Shown: positions 8,831 to 17,452, counted from the stretch's first letter. The stretch is DNA of 64,000 nt from Bailinhaonella thermotolerans (GCF_003594875.1 NZ_QZEY01000002.1:620001-684000), one strand, 5' to 3'. A program made the numbers and translations. The notes: generated by a model not told the origin, from the letters alone.

Positions 8831-9232
8831 ATGGGCGACCCGGCCGGGCTCACGGCGCTCCCGCACGCTCCCTGGTGGGCCGTGCTCGCGTCCGCCCTCC
8901 TGGCGCTGGCGGCGTTCGTCAACCACGTCCGCTTCCGGCGCTCCGGGCCGGACGGCCCCTCGTCCCGTCGCCCCTGCACAGCGGGGATCCCCGCCCCGCG
9001 TCGCGATCTGCACTCCGCGCAACTGCCCGGGGGCGTCATGTTCGCGATCTGGGCCGTCTTCCTGGCCTACACCCACGTCTCGGGGCACGTCCTGCTCGAC
9101 GCGCTCATGCTGCTCGCCGCGCTCGCCTCCCTCTGGCCGGGCGCGCTCGCGGCCAAGCGCCTCCACCACCCCCCGGACCCGCCCGGGCCCGCACGCCCCG
9201 GTGAGAAGGCCCGCCACCCCACGGACGGCTGA
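8831..9232 (+). CDS. Small membrane protein, function unknown
   Basis: A 133-residue protein with two to three predicted membrane helices: WWAVLASALLALAAFV near residues 15-30, MFAIWAVFLAYTHVSGHVLL (about 69-88) and DALMLLAALASLWPGAL (about 89-105). The loop between and the C-terminus are Pro/Arg-rich. GGAGGGGCG precedes the ATG, a strong ribosome site. I do not recognise the family and see no functional residues. Confidence 0.6.
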   Translation: MGDPAGLTALPHAPWWAVLASALLALAAFVNHVRFRRSGPDGPSSRRPCTAGIPAPRRDLHSAQLPGGVMFAIWAVFLAYTHVSGHVLLDALMLLAALASLWPGALAAKRLHHPPDPPGPARPGEKARHPTDG

Positions 9233-9664
9233 GGACGCCGGGGCCCGCACGGGCCCCCGCCCCGACGGCGACGAACCCCACCCCGCCCACCAGGCGCGCC
9301 TCCCCTCTCAACCAGGCGGGAAACGCCCACCCGGACCGGCGGTAGGCGACGCCCGACCACCCACCCCAGGACACGAACGAGCACCAGCCGCCTGGCGTTC
9401 GAGCGTGACCTGACCGGCGGGCGGGAACGGCCCGGCCAGCAACGGACGACCGCTTGGAACGGTCCCGGCACAGGAGGCGGACGGGCACCGGACCGCCCGG
9501 GCGGGCAGCGGGCGTGGGCGGGCGGCGCGTGGCTCCCGCGCGTGAGGTCGCCGCTCATCCCCGGCTCCTCGCCGGAGCGTCCGGCTGCTCCGATCACGGG
9601 GTCCGGCGGCCCGGCGGACAGGTCGGCGGCGCACCGGCCGGGCGAGAGGCGGCGGGCGGGGCGG
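9233..9664. other. Intergenic stretch without recognised gene
   Basis: About 430 bases of very GC-rich sequence between two convergent genes. Open frames exist on both strands, but their translations are Arg/Pro/Gly-rich and have no ribosome sites or known motifs. I see no RNA gene or clear hairpin. Confidence 0.6.
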
Positions 9665-10369
9665 TCAGTCGAACGCGTTGGCGCCCACGACGCTGGGCGG
9701 GAGGTCGGAGCGGAAGCCGCGGGCCGGGTGGTCGGGGGCGGTCTCGCCCGTGGGGTGGGCGGAGATGACGCGGTCGAGCCGGAACGCGCGGCTGTCGCGG
9801 CGCAGGCGGCACCAGGCCACGAGGTACCAGCGGCCGGCGGCTCCGCCGAGGAGGACCACCGGCTCCACCACGCGGCGCGTCAGGGCGCCGGCCGCGTCGC
9901 CGTACTCGATCCGCAGGACGCGGCGGTGGATGACGGCGTCCTCGACCACGCGGAGCACCGGGTTGGGGGCCCGCTCCTCCGGGGGCTTCACGACGGCCAC
10001 GCGCCCGGCCATGTCACGGGCCATGTCGCGGCCGGACCGGGGCATGGCGGCGAGCAGTTTGCGCAGCGCGCTGCGGGCCTCGGCGACGAACGGCGTGCGC
10101 TCGGCGCTCAGGGCCACGGCGACCGCCACGGCCTCCTCGGGCGTGAAGTTGACCGGCGGCAGGGCCATCGAGCGGTCGAGGGCGTATCCCCCGCGCCGGC
10201 CCGGGCTGGCGTAGATGGGCACGCCGGCCTGCTGCAGCGCGGACAGGTCGCGCTCGATCGTGCGCACGCTCACCTCGTGGCGCGCGGCGAGCTCCCGCGC
10301 CGTGCGCGCCCGCGGCGCGATGGCGCGCAGCTCCTCCACGATCGCGTAGAGCCGGTCCGTGCGGTTCAC
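9665..10369 (-). CDS. YafY-family HTH/WYL-domain transcriptional regulator
   Basis: A 234-residue regulator. Residues 1-55 are a DeoR-like winged helix (RTARELAARHEVSVRTIERDLSALQQAGVPI), followed by GRRGGYAL, and residues about 130-215 are a WYL domain with RRVLRIEYGD and GRWYLVAWCRLRRDSRAFRLDR. WYL domains bind ligands or nucleic acid and control stress or metabolic genes. The GTG start at 10369 follows TAGCGT by six bases with no Shine-Dalgarno sequence, suggesting leaderless translation. Target genes are unknown; the neighbouring VOC and membrane genes are candidates only by proximity. Confidence 0.9.
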   Translation of the reverse strand: MNRTDRLYAIVEELRAIAPRARTARELAARHEVSVRTIERDLSALQQAGVPIYASPGRRGGYALDRSMALPPVNFTPEEAVAVAVALSAERTPFVAEARSALRKLLAAMPRSGRDMARDMAGRVAVVKPPEERAPNPVLRVVEDAVIHRRVLRIEYGDAAGALTRRVVEPVVLLGGAAGRWYLVAWCRLRRDSRAFRLDRVISAHPTGETAPDHPARGFRSDLPPSVVGANAFD

Positions 10370-10375
10370 CCCGTC

Positions 10376-10381
10376 ACGCTA
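10376..10381 (-). promoter_or_regulatory. -10 element TAGCGT of a leaderless promoter
   Basis: TAGCGT on the minus strand lies six bases before the GTG of the WYL regulator. There is no ribosome site, so the transcript probably begins at the start codon. Confidence 0.5.
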
Positions 10382-10493
10382 ACCCCCGCCACCGACATTT
10401 CCCGCGCCCCCGCCGGTGACCGTTCCGTACGGCGTGACGCCCGCGCGAGCCGTACGGCCGCGGGGCCGCACGCCGGCGCGGGCGCGGGAGGGG

Positions 10494-10577
10494 CGGGAGG
10501 TCCGGGGCGGGAGGTCCGGGGCGGGAGGTCCGGGGCGGGAGGTCCGGGGCGGGAGGTCCGGGGCGGGAGGTTCGGGG
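10494..10577. repeat. 14-bp tandem repeat, six copies
   Basis: The unit CGGGAGGTCCGGGG is repeated head-to-tail six times; the first five copies are identical and the sixth has a C-to-T change. It lies between the divergent WYL promoter and the end of the membrane-protein gene. Such a perfect array suggests recent slippage. Confidence 0.9.
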
Positions 10578-10582
10578 CGCGG

Positions 10583-10981
10583 TCAGTGGTGGGAGAGGTA
10601 CTCATGGCGGCGGCGGAGCATCACGGCGAGCATGAGCGGGAACATCGCGACGTGGGAGATCATCATCAGGCCGTGCGGGTCGATCACGCCCAGCCACAGC
10701 AGGGGGAACAGCGGCACGGCGGGCGCGAACATCGCCGCGCACATCTCCAGCGTGCTCGCCCAGCCGTGGCGGCGGAAGCGCATCCAGGCGGCCATGCCGA
10801 CCGACATGTCGAAGGCCATGACCAGGTAGGCCGGCTCGGGGTCGCGCGTGTAGGAGGGGCTCAGCCCGGCCAGGTCCAGCAGGAGGCCGAGCAGGAGCAT
10901 GCCCGCGAACATCGCGATGATCATCTCGACGTAGTGGAGGGCGAAGCGGAACCAGCCGCTCTTCGTGGGGATCGCGTTCAT
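10583..10981 (-). CDS. Four-helix membrane protein, function unknown
   Basis: A 132-residue protein with four predicted membrane helices: ALHYVEMIIAMFAGMLLLGL (about 14-33), YLVMAFDMSVGMAAWM (about 52-67), STLEMCAAMFAPAVPLFPLL and HGLMMISHVAMFPLMLAVML. It is rich in methionine. Similar small proteins in actinobacteria are hypothetical. The ATG at 10981 lacks a strong ribosome site. It is divergent from the GATase/AraC regulator, which may control it. Confidence 0.65.
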   Translation of the reverse strand: MNAIPTKSGWFRFALHYVEMIIAMFAGMLLLGLLLDLAGLSPSYTRDPEPAYLVMAFDMSVGMAAWMRFRRHGWASTLEMCAAMFAPAVPLFPLLWLGVIDPHGLMMISHVAMFPLMLAVMLRRRHEYLSHH

Positions 10982-11043
10982 GGGACGAGCGTGCCGTCCG
11001 GCGCGGGCCCGGGCGAGGGGCGGCGCCCGTCCTGTCCGGAACC

Positions 11044-11072
11044 TTGGGATGGCGGTCCTTCGCACGTACGAT
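11044..11072 (+). promoter_or_regulatory. Sigma-70-type leaderless promoter TTGGGA-N17-TACGAT
   Basis: TTGGGA at 11044-11049 and TACGAT at 11067-11072 are 17 bases apart. The ATG of the AraC-type regulator begins seven bases after the -10 element, so the mRNA should be leaderless. Confidence 0.6.
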
Positions 11073-11078
11073 CGGCGC

Positions 11079-12050
11079 ATGGGCGAGCGGCGCGTGGTTG
11101 TGGTCGGGTACGAGGCGGCGGAGCTGCTGGAGATCGCCTCCGTCACCTCGACGCTGATCGCCGCCAACTTCCACTCCCGGCGGCCGGAGTACGCCGTGAG
11201 CCTGGCCACGCCGGGCGGGCGGCCGATCACCACCGCCAGCGGGCTCGTGCTCCAGGCGCAGGAGACCCTCGAACAGGTCGTCGGCCCGCTGGACACCCTC
11301 GTCGTGGCCGGCGGGATCGGGCACCTGGACGCGGTGTCCAACCGGCTGCTGATCGCGCACGTGCGGCGGCTGGCCCGGGAGAGCCGCCGGGTCGCGTCGG
11401 TGTGCACCGGGGCGGAGATCCTGGCCACGGCCGGGCTGCTGGACGGGCGGCGGGCCACGACCCACTGGCAGTGGGCCTCCACCCTGGCCTTCAACCACCC
11501 GCGCGTGGCCGTGGACCCGGCGCCGATCTTCATCCGCGACGGGAACGTCTCCACCTCGGCCGGGGTGACGAGCGCGCTGGACCTCACGCTGGCGTTCGTC
11601 GAGGAGGACCTGGGCCCCGAGCTGGCCCGGGCGGTCGCCCGCGTGCTGGTGACCTACCTGCAGCGGCCGGGCAACCAGGCGCAGATGAGCATGTTCACCG
11701 ACGCTCCGCCGCCCGCCGACACGCTGGTCCGGCGGATCGTGGACCACGTCGCGGCCAACCTGCGCGAGGACCTGTCGGCGGCCGCGCTGGCCGCCTCCGC
11801 CGGGGTGAGCGAGCGGCACCTGACCCGGCTGTTCCTCAAGCACCTCGGGGAGTCCCCGGGCCGTTACGTGCGGCGGGCGCGGGTCGAGGCGGCCGCCAAC
11901 CTGCTGGCGACGACCTCGCTGCCGATGTCGGCCATCGCGGCCCGCTGCGGACTGGGCACGGCCGAGACCCTGCGCCAGGCCTTCACCGACCGGTACGGCG
12001 TCGCCCCCTCGCACTACCGCCGCACCCAGTCCGCCCAGGCCAGCGCCTGA
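11079..12050 (+). CDS. GATase1-like/AraC-type transcriptional regulator
   Basis: A 323-residue regulator of the FtrA/CdhR type. Residues about 3-175 form a DJ-1/PfpI (class I glutamine amidotransferase-like) domain, with VVAGGIGHLD and the nucleophile-elbow-like VASVCTGAEILATAGLLDGRRATTHW; residues about 215-315 form a double AraC helix-turn-helix (DLSAAALAASAGVSERHLTR and SAIAARCGLGTAETLRQAF). Such proteins activate catabolic genes in response to small molecules. It is divergent from a small membrane-protein gene, the likely target. Translation appears leaderless. Confidence 0.92.
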   Translation: MGERRVVVVGYEAAELLEIASVTSTLIAANFHSRRPEYAVSLATPGGRPITTASGLVLQAQETLEQVVGPLDTLVVAGGIGHLDAVSNRLLIAHVRRLARESRRVASVCTGAEILATAGLLDGRRATTHWQWASTLAFNHPRVAVDPAPIFIRDGNVSTSAGVTSALDLTLAFVEEDLGPELARAVARVLVTYLQRPGNQAQMSMFTDAPPPADTLVRRIVDHVAANLREDLSAAALAASAGVSERHLTRLFLKHLGESPGRYVRRARVEAAANLLATTSLPMSAIAARCGLGTAETLRQAFTDRYGVAPSHYRRTQSAQASA

Positions 12051-12053
12051 GCC

Positions 12054-12581
12054 TCAGTCGCGCGGGACCGGCGGGCGCAGGGACCGCCGCCAGGCCGCCG
12101 CCTCGCCCGCCGTGCGCAGGCGCACGACGGTCAGGTGCGGGTGCCGCCGGACGCGCTCGGCGACGGAGAGGCGCTTGCGCGCATGGCCGGACCAGGCCCA
12201 GCGGATCGGGTGCTCGGGGCCGAGCCAGTCCCGCCAGCGCTCGCGGTTGCCGTTCCACAGCTCGCGCCGGGTCAGCGCGCGCCACAGCGAGCGGCGCACC
12301 ACCCTGGCCATGACCGTGCGGCGGGGCAGGTCGAGCCAGATCACGGTGTCCGCGCGGGACCAGAGGAGGTCGCCGAGCGAGGAGTACTGCGCCTCGGTCA
12401 CCCAGCGCGGGCCCCGGCTGAACTCCTCGACCTCGGCCTCGAACTCCGGCCGCTTCACCCAGCCGGGCCCGTGGTGCAGGGCGTCCAGCTCGTACCGGGG
12501 CAGGCCGCACCGTTCCGCCACCGCCCGCGCCATCGTCGTCTTCCCCGATCCGGAGATGCCCGCGACCAGCACCCGTTCCAC
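12054..12581 (-). CDS. P-loop nucleotide kinase-like protein
   Basis: A 175-residue P-loop protein. Walker A is GISGSGKTT at residues 8-16, followed by YELDALHHGPGW, which is typical of the adenylate-kinase-like 'DNA topology modulation' (FlaR) group; VIWLDLPRRTVMARVVRR is the lid-like region. The start is a GTG at 12581 after GGGAGG. Phosphate acceptor unknown. It is divergent from the PLD-like membrane protein, with a double operator between. Confidence 0.8.
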   Translation of the reverse strand: MERVLVAGISGSGKTTMARAVAERCGLPRYELDALHHGPGWVKRPEFEAEVEEFSRGPRWVTEAQYSSLGDLLWSRADTVIWLDLPRRTVMARVVRRSLWRALTRRELWNGNRERWRDWLGPEHPIRWAWSGHARKRLSVAERVRRHPHLTVVRLRTAGEAAAWRRSLRPPVPRD

Positions 12582-12639
12582 CCGGGCCTCCCTCCCCTAG
12601 CCATGATCGTACGGCTCCCGCCCGCCGCGCCGCCTATTT

Positions 12640-12674
12640 CGTCACTTTGACGACAAATTTCCGTCACTCTGACG
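12640..12674. promoter_or_regulatory. Two CGTCA-N3-TGACG palindromes, two helical turns apart
   Basis: Perfect 5-bp arms: CGTCA-CTT-TGACG at 12640-12652 and CGTCA-CTC-TGACG at 12662-12674, centres 22 bp apart on the same helix face. A possible -35 (TGACGA, 12670) for the downstream gene overlaps the second palindrome, with CATGAT (12694) as the -10. This suggests cooperative binding of a repressor dimer pair. Confidence 0.75.
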
Positions 12675-12705
12675 AAAAGCGGCTCCGGGGGCGCATGATG
12701 GAAGC

Positions 12706-13482
12706 ATGCGGCGCACACTCCGGCGGATCGGCCGCGACATCCGCGACCGCCGCAACATCGACGCTTACGTGATCACGCTGGCCGCGCTCGTCTTCGCCGT
12801 CCTGTCGGTCGTCGGGGGCCTCCTGACCGACGAACTGCGCTGGGGGATCGCGCTCTCCGCGCTGAGCCTGCTCGTCTACCGGATCACGATCCCGGACCAC
12901 GCGGTGGTCACCGGGCTGGACCACGTCCTCGCCGACCGCTCGGCGTTCGTGGACCGGCCCCTCAACGAACGCCTCGCCCGCTGCCGGGAGCTGTGGCTCT
13001 TCGCGCCGTCGGGCATCAACTTCCTCTCCCCCGAGAACTGCGAGGCGCTGCGCACGGCCGCGCTGTCGCGTCCCGACGGGGCGGTGCGCGTCGTGATCCT
13101 GGACCCGCACGCCAAGCCGGCGGTGGACATCGCCGCCCGGCAGCTCGACGACTCCCTCGACTTCCCCCTCCAGCGCCTGAGGCCGGCGATCCACGCGGTC
13201 GTCCAGCAACTGGAGCTGATGCGGGACTGGGACCTGCCGGGCTCCTTCCAGTACCGCTTCATGCAGTACAACCCGGGCTTCAGCCTCGTGGCGATCGACC
13301 CGGCGGAGAAGCACGGCGTGGTGATCGTGGAGTTCCACGGCTACCACAACGAGTCCAACTCCTCCCGCATGCACCTGGAGATCACCCGCGAGGACAGCGC
13401 CCGCTGGTACGCCTACTGGACCGACCAGTTCGACCGCATCTGGCGCGCCGCCCGCCCCCAGACCCCCGCCCGCGCCTCCTGA
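12706..13482 (+). CDS. Membrane-anchored protein with phospholipase D-like fold, no HKD motif
   Basis: A 258-residue protein. Two N-terminal membrane helices (about 19-40 and 45-60) are followed by a soluble domain with RELWLFAPSGINFLS and AVRVVILDPHAK, strands seen in PLD-superfamily domains, but no HxK motif pair is visible, so a catalytic role is doubtful and a sensor or scaffold role is possible. The C-terminus is rich in aromatic residues (WYAYWTDQFDRIWRAA). The start codon follows a CATGAT -10 by six bases. It is controlled, by position, by the double palindrome upstream. Confidence 0.6.
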   Translation: MRRTLRRIGRDIRDRRNIDAYVITLAALVFAVLSVVGGLLTDELRWGIALSALSLLVYRITIPDHAVVTGLDHVLADRSAFVDRPLNERLARCRELWLFAPSGINFLSPENCEALRTAALSRPDGAVRVVILDPHAKPAVDIAARQLDDSLDFPLQRLRPAIHAVVQQLELMRDWDLPGSFQYRFMQYNPGFSLVAIDPAEKHGVVIVEFHGYHNESNSSRMHLEITREDSARWYAYWTDQFDRIWRAARPQTPARAS

Positions 13483-13684
13483 CCCGCCGCTCCCCGGCCC
13501 GCCGGAGCCGCCGTCCGGCCGCCGGGGCGGCGGACCACGTGGCCGGTCCCCTCCCGGCCGCGATCGGCGGTGGCCCTCTCGTCAGGGCCGGGACCCCGTC
13601 CGCGCGGGGCGGGATGCGCGCGGGCGCGGGGCGTCAGGGGCGGGGCGGCGTCGCTGGGGCGCAGGGGGACGTAGCGTTGCGGGA

Positions 13685-14527
13685 GTGAGTGGTCCTTCCG
13701 CCGGGCGGGCGCCGCTGGGGGCGTTCGTGGTGACGCTGGCGCCGTACGACCTCGGGGCGGCGGGCGCGGGCGTGCACCGCGGGCTGCCCTCGTCCACGTT
13801 GTCGATCATGATCCCGGAGGAGGACCCGGTCCAGGTCGCGTGGGCGGGGCGGAGCGGGCCGGCCGGGCGGATGCGGGCCGTGGTGGCGGGGCTCCATCTG
13901 GGGGCGGCGGAGCTGCGGCAGGAGGGGCCGGCGCGGGGCGTGTGGGTGCGGCTGACCCCGCTCGGCGCCCGGGCGCTGCTGGGGGTCCCCGCGTCGGAGC
14001 CGGCCGGGCGGGCCGCCGAGCTCGCCGACGTCGTGCCGGAGCTCGCGGATCTGCCGGAACGGCTGGCCGCCCGCCCCCACGGGGCGCGCCGGGAGGTCCT
14101 GGAGGACGCCCTGCTCGCCGGACTGGCCAGGCACGGGGAGCGGGCCGCGCGGTCTCCGGTGGGGGCCGCGCTGGCGGCGCTGCGCCGGGCCGGGCGGGTG
14201 GAGGAGGCGGCGCGGCTCCTCGGGTGCTCCCGGCGGCACCTGGGCGCCGTCGTGCGGAGCGAGCTCGGGGTGACGCCGAAGGAGTACCAGCGGCTCGTCC
14301 GCTTCGAGGCCGCCCGGGGCCGGCTCGTGGCCGCCGCCCGCGCCGGGGAGGCCGGCCTGGCGGCGGTGGCCGCCGCGTCCGGGTTCGCCGACCAGGCGCA
14401 TCTGTCGCGGGAGTGGCGGGCCATGGCGGGGTGCACGCCGACCGAGTGGCTGCGCGCCGAGGGCCCGGCGGTGCTGGGCGGCCGACCGGCAGTGCTGGGC
14501 CGCCGACCGGCAGTGCTGGGCCGCTGA
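13685..14527 (+). CDS. AraC-family transcriptional regulator
   Basis: A 280-residue protein. The N-terminal half resembles the ligand-free AraC_N-like domain of actinobacterial regulators (LPSSTLSIMIPEEDPVQV); the C-terminal half (about 165-260) holds the AraC DNA-binding domain with EEAARLLGCSRRHLGAVVRSELG and VAAASGFADQAHLSREWRAMAG. The GTG start follows TAGCGT by seven bases and lacks a ribosome site. The last 21 residues are encoded by a 21-bp tandem repeat. The VOC gene 109 bases downstream is in the same direction and is the probable target or partner, as this AraC/VOC pair is common in actinobacteria. Confidence 0.85.
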   Translation: MSGPSAGRAPLGAFVVTLAPYDLGAAGAGVHRGLPSSTLSIMIPEEDPVQVAWAGRSGPAGRMRAVVAGLHLGAAELRQEGPARGVWVRLTPLGARALLGVPASEPAGRAAELADVVPELADLPERLAARPHGARREVLEDALLAGLARHGERAARSPVGAALAALRRAGRVEEAARLLGCSRRHLGAVVRSELGVTPKEYQRLVRFEAARGRLVAAARAGEAGLAAVAAASGFADQAHLSREWRAMAGCTPTEWLRAEGPAVLGGRPAVLGRRPAVLGR

Positions 14528-14528
14528 C
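14466..14528. repeat. 21-bp tandem repeat containing the AraC stop codon
   Basis: Three copies of CGGC(A/G)GTGCTGGGCCGCCGAC (14466, 14487, 14508) end the AraC gene. In the third copy a C-to-T change turns CGA into TGA, making the stop codon. Each copy adds seven residues (AVLGRRP-like). Confidence 0.85.
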
Positions 14529-14636
14529 CGGCAGGCGGGCGCGGGTCCCGGCCCGCCGCCGCGCACCCGTCCCCCGGCCTGGGCCGTTCCCAGATGTTCA
14601 AGACCCCGGCCCCGCGCGGCTCCCACGATGGTGCGC

Positions 14637-15074
14637 ATGAACGAACCATCCGCACCGGCCGCGGGCGTGCCCGAGAGCCCCGGCACGCCGGTGACCGTCT
14701 CCCCTCGTCTCGTCGTGCCCGACCCCGGCCGCGCCTCGGCGTTCTACCGGGACGCCCTCGGGACCGAGGAGGCATTCCGCTCGCCTCCGGGGGACGATGG
14801 GCGGCCCAGCGTCGTCGTCCATCTGCTCGGGGGCTCGTCCTTCCGGGTCTCGCCGGCCGTCCCGTCGTGGGGGTGGCTCTCCCCGGACGACCTCGGCGGC
14901 TCCGCGGTCCTCCTCGAGATCGAGACCGGCGACCCGGACGCCGTCGGCGAGCGCATGACCGCCCACGGCGCCGAGGTGGTCGTGCCGATCGAGAACCGGC
15001 CCTACGGCCTGCGGTCGGGCCGCCTCCGCGACCCGTTCGGCCACCTGTGGATCATCACCGGCCCGCCGCGCTGA
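14637..15074 (+). CDS. VOC family protein
   Basis: A 145-residue VOC-fold protein: VTVSPRLVVPDPGRASAFYRDALGTEE at the start and LRDPFGHLWIITGPPR at the end, the PhnB/glyoxalase-like pattern. Proteins with the 'PFGHLWII' ending are often annotated as glyoxalases or bleomycin-resistance-like but rarely characterised. CACGAT lies seven bases before the ATG at 14637, suggesting a leaderless start; an ATG three codons earlier would destroy this spacing. It follows an AraC regulator. Confidence 0.8.
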   Translation: MNEPSAPAAGVPESPGTPVTVSPRLVVPDPGRASAFYRDALGTEEAFRSPPGDDGRPSVVVHLLGGSSFRVSPAVPSWGWLSPDDLGGSAVLLEIETGDPDAVGERMTAHGAEVVVPIENRPYGLRSGRLRDPFGHLWIITGPPR

Positions 15075-15154
15075 CCCGGGCCCCCGCCGTACCACTGCCG
15101 CGCGCCCGCCCCGCCCGCCCCGCCCGCCGGGGCCGGGCGGGGCGGGCGGGGCGT

Positions 15155-17452
15155 TCAGGGGGACAGGTCGTGGCGGAGGTGGCGGGCCGTGTGGGAGGTG
15201 GGATGGGAGAGGAGGCCGGCCGGGGTGCCCTGGAAGAGGATCTCGCCTCCCTTCGCGCCGCCCTCCGGGCCGAGGTCGATGATCCAGTCGGCGTGGCGGA
15301 CGACGTCGAGGTCGTGCTCGACGACGACCACCGTGTTGCCCTCGTCCACGAGGCGGTCGAGGGTGGTGAGGAGGCGGGTCACGTCGGACATGTGCAGGCC
15401 CGTCGTGGGTTCGTCCAGGAGGTAGACCCGGGCGGACCTGTGGAGCTCGGTGGCGAGCTTGACCCGCTGGCACTCGCCGCCGGACAGGGTGCTGAGCGGC
15501 TGGCCGAGGGTGATGTAGTCCAGGCCGACCTCGGTCAGGGCGCGCAGGACCGGGTGCAGCCGCTTCTCGGGGAAGAAGTCCGCCGCCTCGGCCGCGGTCA
15601 TCTCCAGCACGTCGGCGATCGTGCGGCCGCGCAGGGTGTGGGCGAGGACGTCCGGCTTGAAGCGGCGGCCCGCGCACACCTCGCACACGGTCTTGAGGCC
15701 GTCCATGAACGCGAGGTCGGTGTAGATCACCCCGAGGCCCTGGCACTCCGGGCACGCCCCCGTGGAGTTGGTGCTGAACAGGGAGGGGCTGACGCCGTTG
15801 GCGCGGGCGAAGAGCCTGCGGATCTCGTCGAGCAGGCCGGTGTAGGTGGCGATGTTGGAGCGGCGGGACGTGCTCACGGCGGACTGGTCGATGACGATCG
15901 TGTCCGGGTGCCGGCCGAGGAAGACCCCGGTCAGGGTGCTCTTGCCGGCCCCCGCCACGCCGGTGATCACGGTGAGCACGCCGGTGGGGACGTCCACGGT
16001 GAGGTGCTTGAGGTTGTGCGCCGACGCGTCCTCGACGCGCAGGGCGCCCGTGGGCCGCCGCACCGCGGTCTTGAGGGGGCGGCGCAGGCGCAGGCAGCGG
16101 CCGGTGAGGGTGTCCGCCCGCCGCAGGCCCTCGACCGCGCCCTGGAAGACGACGTGCCCGCCGCCGGAGCCGGCCTGCGGGCCCAGGTCCACCACGTGGT
16201 CGGCGCAGGCGATCACGTCGGGATCGTGCTCCACCACCAGGACCGTGTTGCCCTTGTCGCGCAGCTTGACCAGCAGCTCGGTCATCCGGTGCACGTCCCG
16301 GGGGTGCAGCCCGACGCTGGGCTCGTCGAAGACGTACATCATGTCCGTCAGCGAGCTGCTGAGGTGGCGCACCATCTTGACCCGCTGCGACTCGCCGCCG
16401 GAGAGGGTGGTCGTCTCGCGGTCGAGGCTGAGATAGCCCAGCCCGATCGCCACCAGGTCCGACAGCCGGTCCCGCAGGCTCGCGACGACCGGGGCGACGG
16501 ACGGCTCGGTGACCCCGCCCAGCACCGCGACCAGGCGCTCGGCCTCCATCGCGGCCATCTCGGCGATGTTGAGGCCGTTCACGCGGGACTCCAGCGCGGC
16601 CGGGTTCAGCCGGGCGCCGCCGCACGCCTCGCAGGTGACGGACTTGGTGAAGCGGCGCACGACCTCCTGGTTGCGCTCGGACATCTCGCTGACGTCGCGC
16701 TTGATGTAGAGCCGGGTGAACTTCTCCACGACCCCTTCGTACTTGGCGTTGATCGTGCCGCCCTGCCAGGTCAGGGGGACCTTGGCGTCCGCGCCGTACA
16801 GCAGCGCGCGCCACTCCTCGGGGCTGTAGTCGGCGAGCCTCTTGTCCAGGTCGAAGAACCCGGACAGGGCGTAGACGCCCCAGTGCATGCCGCCGACGGC
16901 GAAGCCGGGGTGCAGCAGGGCGCCCTCGTTGAGCGACCTGGACCGGTCGAGGAACCGGTCCAGGTCCACGGTGACCACGCGCCCGAGGCCCTCGCACTCC
17001 GGGCACATGCCCTGCGGGTCGTTGAAGGAGAACGCGTTGGAGTAGCCGGCGTGCGGCCGCCCCGCGCGGGAGAAGAGCAGCCGCAGCAGGGCGTAGAGGT
17101 CGGTGATCGTGCCCACCGTGGACCGGGAGTTGCCGCCGAGGCGCCGCTGGTCCACGATGATCGCCGCCGACAGGTTCTCGATCAGGTCCACGTCGGGCCT
17201 GCCGTATCGCGGGAGGTAGTTCCGGGCGAAGGCGGTGAACGTCTCGTTGAGCTGCCGCTGCGCCTCCGCCGCGATCGTGTCGAAGACCAGCGAGGACTTC
17301 CCGGAGCCGGAGACGCCGGTGAACACGGTGATCTGGCGCTTGGGGACGCGCAGGGAGACGTTCTTGAGGTTGTTCTCCCGCGCCCCCGCCACCTCGATCC
17401 ACTCCGTCACGGCGGGCTCCCCGAGGGCGGGTTCCGCGAAGCTGGGACGCAC
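15155..17452 (-). CDS. UvrA-like ATPase (DrrC-type drug-resistance protein)
   Basis: A 765-residue protein with two ABC ATPase modules of the UvrA class. Walker A motifs are GVSGSGKSS (about 45-53) and GVAGAGKST in the second half; signature motifs TLSGGESQRVK and TLSGGECQRVK, and Walker B VFDEPSVGLHPRD and LLDEPTTGLHMSD. Zinc-finger cysteines occur as CPEC, CEAC, CPEC and CEVC. It is about 190 residues shorter than true UvrA, and lacks a clear UvrB-binding region. It lies directly downstream of an ABC drug exporter, as does drrC in daunorubicin producers, so it probably removes or displaces a DNA-bound drug. Start GTG 17452 after GAGGAG. Confidence 0.9.
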   Translation of the reverse strand: MRPSFAEPALGEPAVTEWIEVAGARENNLKNVSLRVPKRQITVFTGVSGSGKSSLVFDTIAAEAQRQLNETFTAFARNYLPRYGRPDVDLIENLSAAIIVDQRRLGGNSRSTVGTITDLYALLRLLFSRAGRPHAGYSNAFSFNDPQGMCPECEGLGRVVTVDLDRFLDRSRSLNEGALLHPGFAVGGMHWGVYALSGFFDLDKRLADYSPEEWRALLYGADAKVPLTWQGGTINAKYEGVVEKFTRLYIKRDVSEMSERNQEVVRRFTKSVTCEACGGARLNPAALESRVNGLNIAEMAAMEAERLVAVLGGVTEPSVAPVVASLRDRLSDLVAIGLGYLSLDRETTTLSGGESQRVKMVRHLSSSLTDMMYVFDEPSVGLHPRDVHRMTELLVKLRDKGNTVLVVEHDPDVIACADHVVDLGPQAGSGGGHVVFQGAVEGLRRADTLTGRCLRLRRPLKTAVRRPTGALRVEDASAHNLKHLTVDVPTGVLTVITGVAGAGKSTLTGVFLGRHPDTIVIDQSAVSTSRRSNIATYTGLLDEIRRLFARANGVSPSLFSTNSTGACPECQGLGVIYTDLAFMDGLKTVCEVCAGRRFKPDVLAHTLRGRTIADVLEMTAAEAADFFPEKRLHPVLRALTEVGLDYITLGQPLSTLSGGECQRVKLATELHRSARVYLLDEPTTGLHMSDVTRLLTTLDRLVDEGNTVVVVEHDLDVVRHADWIIDLGPEGGAKGGEILFQGTPAGLLSHPTSHTARHLRHDLSP

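Noticed and set aside
10494-10577. CRISPR array
   Set aside because: Units are 14 bp, contiguous and without unique spacers; no cas genes are present.
12706-13482. Active phospholipase D
   Set aside because: Strand pattern is PLD-like but no HxKxxxxD motif is visible.
15155-17452. Housekeeping UvrA
   Set aside because: It is about 190 residues shorter than UvrA, lacks a clear UvrB-binding part and follows a drug exporter; DrrC-type is the better call.
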